Part shown: one piece after another, positions 27,242 through 34,070 of the stretch | Position numbering within the stretch: position 1 is the first letter of the stretch | Layout of the letters: each line of letters opens with the position of its first letter | From: Desulfobacterales bacterium | GTDB lineage: Bacteria; Desulfobacterota; Desulfobacteria; Desulfobacterales; C00003060 | Direction: 5' to 3' | Assembly: GCA_013375395.1 (NCBI GenBank) | Contig: JABXJW010000013.1 | Location: 1 to 34,070 of the forward strand | Length of the DNA: 34,070 nt | The notes under the pieces: model-generated | The model's input: the letters and a program-made list of their open reading frames with translations, nothing else | Told to the model about the DNA's origin: nothing | The model's database searches: none | Made by a program: the position numbers and the translations under genes

Positions 27242-28069
27242 ATGAATACATCTATTCAAAGAACCGGGATTGAGGCATACCTTACGGGCATTTTGGAGCG
27301 CAGTGAAAAATTGTCCTATTATGCCCGCGCCAAAGGATGGGGCTTTGTGATGACATGGGCGCACAGGATCGCCGGGCTCATCCTGGTCCTCTATATGTTT
27401 TTTCATATTTACACCCTCTCGGCCCTTTATGAGCCTGCGGTGTTTGCCTCAAAGATGAAGTTTGTCGACAATTTTGTCTTCGGCTTTCTTGAATGGGCAT
27501 TAGCTGTTCCGGTCATATTCCACGCATTGAACGGCGCCCGCTTGATCTGCTACGAAGCTTTTCGCATCAGGCATGATGCGCTCATGATTCGCTGGGTGTT
27601 TTTTCTAGGCGCCGTCTACGTGCTGACACTTGCCCATCTTATGTTTATGGGCAATCAACAGGTGTCTGCGGGTCTTTTCTGGCTCATGGTTGCAATAGCA
27701 AGCACAATTGCGAGCAGCATCGTATACAAGAAACTCCGGCACACGCAGAACCGCTTGCTGTGGAGACTCCAGAGGGTGTCGGGGGCTTTCCTTCTTCCCA
27801 TGGTCTCAGGCCATATGTTTTTCATGCACTTGAATTTTCAGGCTGGACACGATGTTGATACGATCACGGCCAGGATGTCGGGCATGGGCATCAAGATTGT
27901 CGATTTCGTGTTTGTCATATTGGTCTTTTTTCATGCCGGATTCGGCCTGTATACCATTATAGGCGACTGGGTGGAAGACAGACGCTTAAGGGCCGGGCTT
28001 TCAGTGGTGGCGAGCTTTGTAATGGCGGTCTTTGCTTACGCCGGGGTTAGGATTATTTTTAGCATGTAG
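27242..28069 (+). CDS. sdhC: Succinate dehydrogenase/fumarate reductase cytochrome b subunit (class B)
   Basis: 275 residues from ATG 27242, which has GGAG at the right distance; the TTG at 27230 is not needed. It is a single polytopic subunit with about five to six helices. Histidines suited to bind two haems are spread over it: H41 (WAHRIAG), H55 (FFHIYT), H94 (FHALNGAR), H191 and H196 (SGHMFFMH) and H231 (FFHAGFG). The two halves look like repeats of each other. This matches the di-haem class B type (Wolinella FrdC, Bacillus SdhC) that works with menaquinone. Order sdhC-sdhA-sdhB is usual for that class. Confidence 0.88.
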   Translation: MNTSIQRTGIEAYLTGILERSEKLSYYARAKGWGFVMTWAHRIAGLILVLYMFFHIYTLSALYEPAVFASKMKFVDNFVFGFLEWALAVPVIFHALNGARLICYEAFRIRHDALMIRWVFFLGAVYVLTLAHLMFMGNQQVSAGLFWLMVAIASTIASSIVYKKLRHTQNRLLWRLQRVSGAFLLPMVSGHMFFMHLNFQAGHDVDTITARMSGMGIKIVDFVFVILVFFHAGFGLYTIIGDWVEDRRLRAGLSVVASFVMAVFAYAGVRIIFSM

Positions 28070-28075
28070 AGGAGT

Positions 28076-29887
28076 ATGATGAACGTGGCAAAGAAACTCA
28101 AGATAGATACCGTACTGAGGCCGGAAGTCCTGGTGATCGGGGCAGGGGGGGCCGGCCTAAGATGCGCTGCGCAAATATGTGAGTGCCGTCCCGGCACAAG
28201 TATCATCGCTGTAACTAAGGTGTATAGCCCTCAGAAGTCCCATACCTCTGCGGCCCAGGGCGGCATGGCCGCAGTCGACTCGAAAGACCCTGTCGACAAG
28301 ATTGTCTACCACATGTTCGACACCTGGAAGGGTTCGGACTGCTCTGCAGATCAGAATATCATCAAGAAAGTTTGCGAGTCGGGCTGGGAGCAGATTGTTT
28401 GGCTGGAAAGACACGGCATGCATTTTAGTCGCACCGAAGAAGGCCGCATTGCAAAAAGGCCCTTTGGCGGCCACATGCTCAATTTTGGCCGGGTCAAAGC
28501 GTTTCGGGCATGCTACGAAGCAGACCGCACCGGCAAGGGAATCATGGATACCGTCTGGGGCGAGTCATTGAAACACGGGGTAGTGTTCCTTAATCAAAGT
28601 GTGGCAACAGAGTTGATCTTCAAGAATGGTCGGTGCATAGGGGCCGTTGTTTTTGTGGAGCAGAGCGGAAAATTTGTGGCCGTGCTGGCCAAAGCGACCA
28701 TAATGGCTACTGGTGGCAAAGCCCGCATGTACCAGGTGACCTCGAACTGTCGACAGAACACGGGTGACGGCCTGGCCATGATCTTGCAGGCGGGGCTTCC
28801 GGTCATGGATTTGGACGCAGTCCAGTTCCACCCCACGGGGATTGTGGGCCCCGGTATACTTGCCAGTGAAGCGCTGCGTGGTGAAGGCGGCATCCTGCGG
28901 AACGAGGACGGCGAGCGCTTCATGGAACGATATGCGCCCACGGCAAAGGATCTTGCCCCCAGGGACCTTGTTTCTCGGTGCATCATGACCGAAATACGCG
29001 AAGGCAGGGGATGCGTCCACCCGGATCACAAGCTTCCGCATGTCTGGCTGGATCTCAGGCATATCCCTGAGCATATACACAAAACCAGGATTCAGGAAGT
29101 CTCCGGTTTCTTTCGCAGGTTTGTCGGCACAGATCCGCAAAAAGAGCTTTGTCCGGTAACCCCAACGGCCCACTATCAAATGGGGGGGGCGCCGACCAAC
29201 GAATTTGGCGAAGTCCAAGACGACGCCCGGCAAATCGTTCCAGGGCTATATGCTTGCGGGGAATTTGCGGCAGCCAGCCTTCACGGCTACAATCGCCTGG
29301 GTACAAACTCGCTGCTAGAGTTGATCACCATGGGCAAGGTGGTTGGAGACAGTGTGGCGGCTTATATTGAAGACACCAAGGATCCCAGCGCGATCCCTGA
29401 AGATGCAGGTGGACGTGTTTTTGCTCAGTTTGCCGCCTATCTTGAAGCTCAGGGCAAGGAATGTTACGCAGAGATTCGCGATGCCCTTCGCGTGGTCATG
29501 ATGGAAAAGGTCGGCGTATTCCGAAATGAAAAGGGCCTTACAGAGGCTATCGAGGAACTAAAGGAGCTCAAGGACAGGGCCGGGCGCATGAAATTGTCCA
29601 GCAAATCACTTGTCATGAACCAGGAACTTATGCAGTTCTGGGAGCTGGATAATCTTCTGGACATTTCCATGGTCATTGCCCGCTGCGCACTTGCCAGGAA
29701 GGAGTCGAGAGGCGCCCATTATCGTGAGGACTATCCGGAAAGAAGCCCTGAGTTTCAACATCATACCCTCGCCTGCATGACGGAGTACGGCAAGGTGGAA
29801 CTCGGCAAGCGCCCCATCGACATGAGTATCTACAAAGCCAAAGGAAAGCACCACAAAAAATTCGGCATTATTGAAAGGAAGTATTGA
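28076..29887 (+). CDS. sdhA: Succinate dehydrogenase/fumarate reductase flavoprotein
   Basis: 603 residues. It has the FAD site VLVIGAGGAGLRCA, the covalent-FAD histidine in SHTSAAQGGMAA, HPTG at the dicarboxylate site, PRDLVSRCI for the catalytic arginine region and HYQMGGAPTN. It oxidises succinate or reduces fumarate on the cytoplasmic side. A tandem ATG gives starts at 28076 or 28079; GAGGAG precedes both. It is 6 bp after sdhC and 26 bp before sdhB. The direction of reaction in vivo cannot be told from sequence. Confidence 0.95.
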   Translation: MMNVAKKLKIDTVLRPEVLVIGAGGAGLRCAAQICECRPGTSIIAVTKVYSPQKSHTSAAQGGMAAVDSKDPVDKIVYHMFDTWKGSDCSADQNIIKKVCESGWEQIVWLERHGMHFSRTEEGRIAKRPFGGHMLNFGRVKAFRACYEADRTGKGIMDTVWGESLKHGVVFLNQSVATELIFKNGRCIGAVVFVEQSGKFVAVLAKATIMATGGKARMYQVTSNCRQNTGDGLAMILQAGLPVMDLDAVQFHPTGIVGPGILASEALRGEGGILRNEDGERFMERYAPTAKDLAPRDLVSRCIMTEIREGRGCVHPDHKLPHVWLDLRHIPEHIHKTRIQEVSGFFRRFVGTDPQKELCPVTPTAHYQMGGAPTNEFGEVQDDARQIVPGLYACGEFAAASLHGYNRLGTNSLLELITMGKVVGDSVAAYIEDTKDPSAIPEDAGGRVFAQFAAYLEAQGKECYAEIRDALRVVMMEKVGVFRNEKGLTEAIEELKELKDRAGRMKLSSKSLVMNQELMQFWELDNLLDISMVIARCALARKESRGAHYREDYPERSPEFQHHTLACMTEYGKVELGKRPIDMSIYKAKGKHHKKFGIIERKY

Positions 29888-29913
29888 TTTAGTCCATATT
29901 TGGAGGAGACTAA

Positions 29914-30645
29914 ATGCCGCAAGAATATGATTTAACATTAAAGATTAGCCGTTATGACCCTGATACCAGACGATCCTGGATTCAGGATTACCATTTGAAA
30001 GCCGGCCGCATTCTGCGCTTTGTTGACCTGTTTAGAAAGATCAACGACGAGCAGGACCCGACACTGGCATGGAGGTCCTCCTGCGAGCACGGCCAGTGCG
30101 GCACATGCGGCATGAAGATCAACGGCAAGCCCCTGCTGACATGTGAACTGCTCGTGGAGCGGGCCGTTGGACTGTTCAAGACTCACACCTTCAATGTGGA
30201 ACCCCTGACGGCAGCCCGGGTCATACGCGATCTTGCCGTAGACCTGGAAAATGCCTATGAGCGGGTCCACTTTGTGAAACCCTATATTATTGCACGTGCT
30301 GCCACGCATCCTGACGGAGACGAATACCGAATTTCACCCCGTACATTGGATGCCTATGTTGAGGCCACCAGATGCATTAATTGCTTTTGCTGCGCCACTG
30401 CGTGCGTGACTCAAAGAAACTACCTGGGGCCGAATGCAGTGCTTGCCAATATTGTCCGTCTTATGGACCCGCGAGAAACCGCAAAGGAGAAAAGACTGGA
30501 TATTCTCTATGGCGAGCAGGGGATCCCCCGGTGCCGCACAGCCCGGGCGTGCAGCTTTGTTTGTCCGAAGGAGATCGATATCGCCCATTTCATCGCCCTG
30601 GCCAAGGAAGGGGCATTCAGACCAGAGCCTTCTTCCACTCGTTAA
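29914..30645 (+). CDS. sdhB: Succinate dehydrogenase/fumarate reductase iron-sulfur subunit
   Basis: 243 residues. Cysteines for the 2Fe-2S cluster are in SSCEHGQCGTCG and the later LLTC. The second motif CINCFCCATAC and the third CRTARACSFVCP supply the 4Fe-4S and 3Fe-4S clusters. It relays electrons between the FAD of SdhA and the haems and quinone of SdhC. TTGGAGGAG gives a good ribosome site. It is last in the operon; a 91-bp repeat and an LptC-like remnant follow. Confidence 0.95.
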   Translation: MPQEYDLTLKISRYDPDTRRSWIQDYHLKAGRILRFVDLFRKINDEQDPTLAWRSSCEHGQCGTCGMKINGKPLLTCELLVERAVGLFKTHTFNVEPLTAARVIRDLAVDLENAYERVHFVKPYIIARAATHPDGDEYRISPRTLDAYVEATRCINCFCCATACVTQRNYLGPNAVLANIVRLMDPRETAKEKRLDILYGEQGIPRCRTARACSFVCPKEIDIAHFIALAKEGAFRPEPSSTR

Positions 30646-30723
30646 TTATATGTCCCAGAATTTCTGCAATTTACTGAAAATGCAATTTTTTTGAAGTAAG
30701 CACCACTTTTTGGCTTTGTAGTT

Positions 30724-30814
30724 AGTGTCTGAACGAAAACCTTTAATTGCGAGCTGTGATTGCGAGGAGTGAGGAACGAACGACGACGCAATCTCTTTGT
30801 TTTCAGGAGATTGC
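30724..30814 (+). repeat. 91-bp dispersed repeat (R2), copy b
   Basis: Full-length match to 15878-15968 (inverted). It starts AGTGTCTGAACGAAAACC, is preceded by AGTT (30720-30723), and ends with the hairpin GCAATCTC/GAGATTGC. ATTGCG and CGCAAT make another stem inside. It lies where the upstream part of the next gene should be. Confidence 0.8.
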
Positions 30815-30830
30815 TGAAGTATGACCCTAA

Positions 30831-31580
30831 AATCCTTGCCTTCAAAAAGGGTGTCAAAACAAATATCCAAGGCCCCGTCATGAGATCCGCGGTCTTCACT
30901 TTCATGGCACCCATGAAGGCAAAAGAACCATCTCGATTAAGGTCGACAGGTTCGCCGTTGAAAAGAAGAAGCTTGGTTACTTCAGAATCGGCCTGATGAA
31001 TGAGGCCAGGCTCACAAATGCGGTCATTGATATTTACGGCAAAAAAAGACACACTACTGACCGGTCGCAGCCCGACAACCGTCGGCTCCGGGTCATGACA
31101 TTTGATCACATCTTTTCCAGGGAAGCCTTGCCCGCATTTCCCGTAAAGCGGATTTCTTCCATCGTTATCGAGCCTGTCCTCGTAAAACTCCATGATCAAC
31201 GATCTGTTCTCACCGAGATCTCGGCAGCCTCTGCAACGATTCGTTTGAAAAAACGCGATATTCTTTTTAAGGAGAATGTGCGGGTAGCATCCGGGTCCAG
31301 GATTCTGACAACCGATCGGTTAAGCCTGTCTCCTGAAAATGCCGTCATGAAGACAGATAAATTTGTTCTGAGGACGCCGGAAAAGCAATTCAAAGGAGAG
31401 CGCCTGACCAACGGATATATATCTGACGTTCAGGGGCCTATAAAAGAGGTCAACAGCCGCCGCTGGAAAGGGTTAAAGATAGCTTTGGCGCGGTCATTGG
31501 CCGCGCGCCCCCGGGTTTGTTTCAAGTTGTTTTCCTCGATCCTCTTCACCGCCCGATTGCGCCGGGTAAATTCTGCTTGA
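30831..31580 (+). pseudogene. LptC-like protein gene, 5' end missing
   Basis: An open frame from 30831 to 31580 encodes recognisable family sequence from about 30879 (HEIRGLHFHGTHEGKRT) onward: KKKLGYFRIGL, RLTNAVIDIYG, then ASATIRLKKRDILF and RTPEKQFKGERL. These resemble LptC/LptA-like beta-jellyroll proteins of lipopolysaccharide export. There is no start codon or membrane anchor at the N-terminus: stop codons stand in frame at 30822 and 30828, next to the R2 repeat. An ATG at 30996 would give 194 residues without an anchor. The last 40 residues after VQGPIKEV look out of family and overlap the opposite gene. I infer truncation, perhaps with a frameshift. Confidence 0.5.
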
Positions 31581-31860
31581 AGGTGCTATTGAACCAGTAT
31601 GCCGATCTATCTCCCGAGGCCATTGATCCTTTGAGTTCAAGACTTGCTATGGCCAACTGCAAGGTATGATCATCCAATTCAAAATCGCTCCAACCCAACG
31701 AATGTAATTTCCTGTTTACTTCCGGCAGCTCCATGTGAGGAGTATGCGAAATGATATTGGCCAAGTCCCTCATGAAGCCGGGGATCGCGATTCCTTCAAT
31801 CCCTTTCTTTTCCAGGCGCCTTATTAAAATTTCTGTGATTTGGTCCAGCTTTTGTCCCAT
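31546..31860 (-). CDS. Conserved hypothetical protein
   Basis: 104 residues (MGQKLDQITEILIRRLEKKG...), soluble and mostly helical, with a central HTPHMELPEVNRKLHSLGW segment. AAGGAGGG stands 6 bases before the ATG, so translation is well supported. I do not recognise a function. It lies downstream of the STAS-like gene on the same strand, 40 bp apart, and overlaps the LptC-like remnant on the other strand by 35 bp. Confidence 0.7.
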   Translation of the reverse strand: MGQKLDQITEILIRRLEKKGIEGIAIPGFMRDLANIISHTPHMELPEVNRKLHSLGWSDFELDDHTLQLAIASLELKGSMASGDRSAYWFNSTFKQNLPGAIGR

Positions 31861-31900
31861 TCTTTACCCTCCTTACTCCGGCATAGCCTTTTTTGCAATC

Positions 31901-32215
31901 TCATGCCATTATGAGGTTCAGACGAGCTTGTTCCGACCGTGGGTCGGGGGCTATTTCGGCGGCATTTGAACCTGTGAATATGAGGCGAATGCGCCGGTTT
32001 TTCAGGCAGTTGAGGTAATTATGAAACATATCCCTACCAAAAGGATGAATATTCTTGAGGCAACCGGTGTGGACGAAGACCTTGCCGGCAGCCTCGCAGT
32101 TGTTCTTCAAGGCATCGACCAACTCGAATGCAGAGCTGCCGTCAAAGTCGCCCATTAGTTTCAGGTGCAGATTATCACTGTTTCGATGGACAAGAATCTT
32201 GAAATTAGCCGCCAT
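31901..32215 (-). CDS. STAS-like small protein
   Basis: 104 residues from ATG 32215, with AGGAG just upstream; the longer open frame to 32317 is a shadow of the receiver gene. The pattern HLKLMGDFDGSSAFELVDAL, then VFVHTGCLKNIHPFGRDMF and RIRLIFTG, resembles a STAS (anti-sigma factor antagonist) fold. The usual phosphorylated serine of SpoIIAA-type proteins is not evident at the loop. It overlaps the receiver gene by 11 bp, which suggests coupling. It may relay signals by protein contact. Confidence 0.6.
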   Translation of the reverse strand: MAANFKILVHRNSDNLHLKLMGDFDGSSAFELVDALKNNCEAAGKVFVHTGCLKNIHPFGRDMFHNYLNCLKNRRIRLIFTGSNAAEIAPDPRSEQARLNLIMA

Positions 32216-32672
32216 GATGATTCCTTCTCCTTTCCTCCCTGATCTGGCTATTTGGGAATAGAGTACTTGCAAGAACGGGCCGCCGCCCTTGCCTTGGCTC
32301 AAGTTCCAATCTGTCAAGGCAAGTGGCCACCCGTTGCCACAGTTGATCCAGCTTGAATGGCTTCAGCATGTAGTCATAAGCACCAAGTCGGAGGGCATCG
32401 GTGGCTAAGATCGTGTCGCAATTGCCCGTTATTATCATGACCACGGCATCAGGATTCAGCTCTTTGGCCTTCTTCAGGACAGCGATGCCGTCTGTCTGGG
32501 GCATGTGCAGGTCGGTGATGACCAGATCAAAATAGTTGCCTCTCAATGTCTCAATGGCGGCCTCGCCGCTTGACGCTGCCGTGACCAGATAGCCCTTAAG
32601 CTCAAGGGCCGAGGCAATCATTTTGAGAAATTCATCATCGTCATCCACCAATAGTATCTCGTAGATTCTCAT
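32205..32672 (-). CDS. Stand-alone response-regulator receiver protein
   Basis: 155 residues. The receiver domain is complete: acidic D10-D12, phospho-acceptor D54 (LVITDLHMP), T82 (IITGN) and K104 (LKPF). A basic tail of about 35 residues (RQGRRP to EERRRNHHGG) has no recognisable output domain. GAGGAG precedes the ATG. It is second of two tandem receivers, 12 bp after the first, and overlaps the STAS-like gene. Confidence 0.88.
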   Translation of the reverse strand: MRIYEILLVDDDDEFLKMIASALELKGYLVTAASSGEAAIETLRGNYFDLVITDLHMPQTDGIAVLKKAKELNPDAVVMIITGNCDTILATDALRLGAYDYMLKPFKLDQLWQRVATCLDRLELEPRQGRRPVLASTLFPNSQIREERRRNHHGG

Positions 32673-32684
32673 TGTGTTGCCTCC

Positions 32685-33110
32685 TCAGGAAACGGCGTGG
32701 GCCAACCCGACTTCGGAGAAATGGAACTTTTCCTCCACAGTCCCGTGCAGTGCCGATTTCTGTCGGAAAAGATCCGCTATCTTGCATTTGAGCTCGCCAA
32801 GATCAATGCTCTTAATAACGTAGGCGTCTGCTTGAGCCAGGCGAGGGTCGTCTACAAAGCTGTCATAGGCCGTAAGGATAACAACCGGCAGACGGGGATC
32901 TTGCCTCTTTATGTCGCGCAACACTTCCCATCCCTCAGGTCCGTCCAGATACAGATCGAGAAGCACCAGATCGGGTCGTGAAGACCTGATGTACCCTCTG
33001 ACCGATTCGGCATCGCCTACGCTCGAAACACGGTACCCTTCACAGATCAGTTCTTCCGAAAGGAGTTCTCGAACGCACGGCTGGTCATCCACAATCAGAA
33101 TTTTCTTCAT
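32685..33110 (-). CDS. Stand-alone response-regulator receiver protein
   Basis: 141 residues. D8-D9, D52 (LVLLDLYLD), T80 (VILTAYD) and K100 (YVIKS) mark a complete receiver. The short tail ends in VGLAHAVS, with no output domain. Its ATG overlaps the stop of the upstream 53-residue gene (ATGA). The GGAG-like site lies inside that gene. It probably accepts phosphate from a kinase outside this window. Confidence 0.88.
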   Translation of the reverse strand: MKKILIVDDQPCVRELLSEELICEGYRVSSVGDAESVRGYIRSSRPDLVLLDLYLDGPEGWEVLRDIKRQDPRLPVVILTAYDSFVDDPRLAQADAYVIKSIDLGELKCKIADLFRQKSALHGTVEEKFHFSEVGLAHAVS

Positions 33111-33268
33111 AGCGCCCTCCCTGAAGTGGGATCGGCTGGAGCATCTTCAATGGTCTCGGCTCCAGTGGAAACAGTACTGATCTTGCACCCGGCAAAGAGC
33201 ATATTGAGCAATTCAACCAAATGGTTATCAGGCTCCGGCCGGCCGGTTAGAATCACTATTCTGTCCAC
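33107..33268 (-). CDS. 53-residue protein at the head of the receiver operon
   Basis: GTG start at 33268, with AGGAGG 7 bases before it; the TGA stop overlaps the receiver ATG. The product (MDRIVILTGRPEPDNHLVEL, then NMLFAGCKISTVSTG) looks like the first beta-alpha-beta unit of a flavodoxin-like or receiver fold, too short to be a whole domain. No phospho-acceptor is present. Ribosome site and stop-start overlap support it as a real gene. It could be a partner of the receiver. Confidence 0.6.
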   Translation of the reverse strand: MDRIVILTGRPEPDNHLVELLNMLFAGCKISTVSTGAETIEDAPADPTSGRAL

Positions 33269-33353
33269 AACGTATCCTCCTCTTTCTCATTTGAATTGCG
33301 AGGCTTCGGCCATAAATAACAGTTTCAGCCCTGTTTACGCGGGCCAACCTTTC

Positions 33354-33545
33354 TCAATTATTCGGGTCGTCTTGTGACTCTTCCAGGCAGTAAGGCCGCC
33401 AGACGCAGTCAAATTGGTCGCAATAGCGCTCCGGCTGGCGGAAACAATCAAGCTTTCCCTCAGCACGCTGGATGCTTCTGACCAGCTCCGAGACATTCGA
33501 AAGATCCTTTTTCAAACCGAATTGTTTAGCCGTCCTCGCAGATGA
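33354..33545 (-). pseudogene. Truncated SAP-like, cysteine-rich small protein gene
   Basis: Read from 33545 down to the stop at 33354, the frame gives KQFGLKKDLSNVSELVRSIQ, then RAEGKLDCFRQPERYCDQFDC and VWRPYCLEES. This matches my memory of small proteins with a SAP-like helix pair and four cysteines that are common in Desulfobacterota. There is no start codon: a stop lies in frame at 33546-33548, inside a 34-bp direct repeat that begins at 33545. The 5' end appears to have been cut off at the repeat. Confidence 0.5.
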
Positions 33546-33941
33546 TTAGTTCCTTAGTTATGAAATTCGTGTTTTTTCCCGCCCTCCGGCCCGTAGGGCC
33601 TACGCCCCGGAGGGCAAAAATTCTTGGCATGTTATCAAACTGCTTGAACTTAACCGGCGTAGGGCAAAGGGCTAAGAGCTAAGGGCTTTTTGCCGCTTAC
33701 ACTTCGCCCCTCGCCTTATGCCTGATTTTTGGTTCCGGTTTGTCCTGGTTTAGCGTTGTGCTTTCTTCTGTGCAGGCTTACGTTTTACTATCGGTAGTTT
33801 TGTTCGATTTGTCCATAGAGTGAGGGGTTCATTTTTGTGAGGGAAATCCCTATGCAGCAGGAATTGATCCCGGGCGGGGGGAAGGGAGATGAACTATCAG
33901 GGGAATTATTAGTTCCTTAGTTGTGGAATTCGTGTTTTTTC
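33545..33941. repeat. Segment bounded by 34-bp direct repeats
   Basis: 33545-33578 and 33908-33941 share ATTAGTTCCTTAGTT and AATTCGTGTTTTTTC with two differences in between. They are 363 bp apart. The segment between holds no gene. It contains the palindrome at 33581-33615 and a fold GGCAAA...TTTTTGCC around repeated AGGGCTAAG units near 33661-33695. Confidence 0.65.
33581..33615. repeat. 35-bp GC-rich palindrome
   Basis: GCCCTCCGG and CCGGAGGGC flank CGTAGG/CCTACG in one long imperfect hairpin. T bases stand before it and A bases after it on the plus strand, so neither strand has the T-run of an intrinsic terminator. A REP-like palindrome is more likely. Confidence 0.6.
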
Positions 33942-33970
33942 TGGTAGAAAATTTTCACCTTGTTCAACAA

Positions 33971-34069
33971 AAAGTGAGCTAAAGTGCCTAAAATGTCTAA
34001 AGTGAGCTAAAGTTAATGTGCACGCCTTCGGCGTGGTCAGTCTTAAGAACAGGTTGCGCTGAAAGCGCA
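33971..34069. repeat. Short tandem repeats and hairpins at window end
   Basis: 33971-34014 is a degenerate tandem array of 9-10 bp units (AAAGTGAGCT, AAAGTGCCT, AAAATGTCT, AAAGTGAGCT, AAAGTTA). Two small hairpins follow: CACGCC-ttc-GGCGTG (34021-34035) and TGCGCT-gaa-AGCGCA (34055-34069). No gene is seen. Confidence 0.55.
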
Positions 34070-34070
34070 T

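Noticed and set aside
30642-31199. 185-codon open frame on the minus strand
   Set aside because: It crosses the R2 repeat and lies antisense to the LptC-like frame, which has clear family sequence.
33581-33615. Intrinsic terminator at the GC-rich palindrome
   Set aside because: On both strands the T-run is before the stem and the A-run after it, the reverse of a terminator.
33971-34014. CRISPR array
   Set aside because: Units are 9-10 bp, contiguous and without spacers. No array of regular 25-40 bp repeats and spacers exists anywhere in the window, and no cas gene is seen.

Overview
The window looks like the chromosome of an anaerobic Gram-negative bacterium of the Desulfobacterota (Deltaproteobacteria), probably a Desulfobacterales-like sulfate reducer. 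The evidence is a class B (fused, multi-histidine) sdhCAB operon, a flavoredoxin-type flavin reductase, outer-membrane proteins (TolC family, OprO/P-type porin), a sigma-54 activator, and small zinc-ribbon and cysteine-rich proteins that I associate with this group. This is inference from gene content; no rRNA is present.

Layout. (1) 1-4113, minus strand: a compact operon of a receiver-domain protein, two antiporter-like proton/cation channel subunits (NuoN/MrpD and NuoL-like) and two tiny membrane proteins, ending at a MITE-like repeat. (2) 4534-7158, minus strand: an 874-residue sigma-54 activator with a Rossmann-like N-terminus and two CxxCP-bearing PAS domains, with short repeats that look like insertion-sequence debris on both sides. 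(3) 7564-14505, plus strand: a cell-envelope/division operon tolC-like, ftsE, ftsX, envC-like, ctpA and a yibQ-type deacetylase; a 188-bp MITE lies between the last two genes. (4) 14561-15670, minus strand: transaldolase, followed by about 670 bp of layered repeats. (5) 16338-22245, plus strand and visibly AT-rich at first: thiC, a very AT-rich gap, dnaN, gyrB and an archaeal-type thymidylate synthase-like gene. (6) 22282-25906: zinc-ribbon protein, flavoredoxin, porin and an AMIN-domain envelope protein. (7) 25973-30645, plus strand: a small ORF, a ParA/MinD-family ATPase and sdhCAB. (8) 30724-31580: a 91-bp repeat next to a 5'-truncated LptC-like gene. (9) 31546-33268, minus strand: a signalling operon of a 53-residue protein, two stand-alone receivers, a STAS-like protein and a conserved hypothetical. 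(10) 33354-34070: a truncated cysteine-rich gene and repeat-rich sequence.

How the genes work together. FtsE and FtsX form an ABC-type complex that in characterised bacteria drives EnvC to activate septal amidases; CtpA processes envelope proteins and YibQ-type enzymes act on surface glycans, so the operon is a septum and envelope-remodelling unit, with a TolC-family channel at its head. SdhCAB links the TCA cycle to menaquinone. DnaN and GyrB are replication proteins, and the thymidylate synthase-like protein would supply dTMP beside them. The receivers and the STAS-like protein form a signalling module with no kinase in the window.

The most novel-looking signal is non-coding: a family of about 190-bp elements with near-palindromic ends, each complete copy flanked by a 4-bp direct repeat, and a second 91-bp repeat family whose end carries a similar signature and abuts one of the MITEs exactly.
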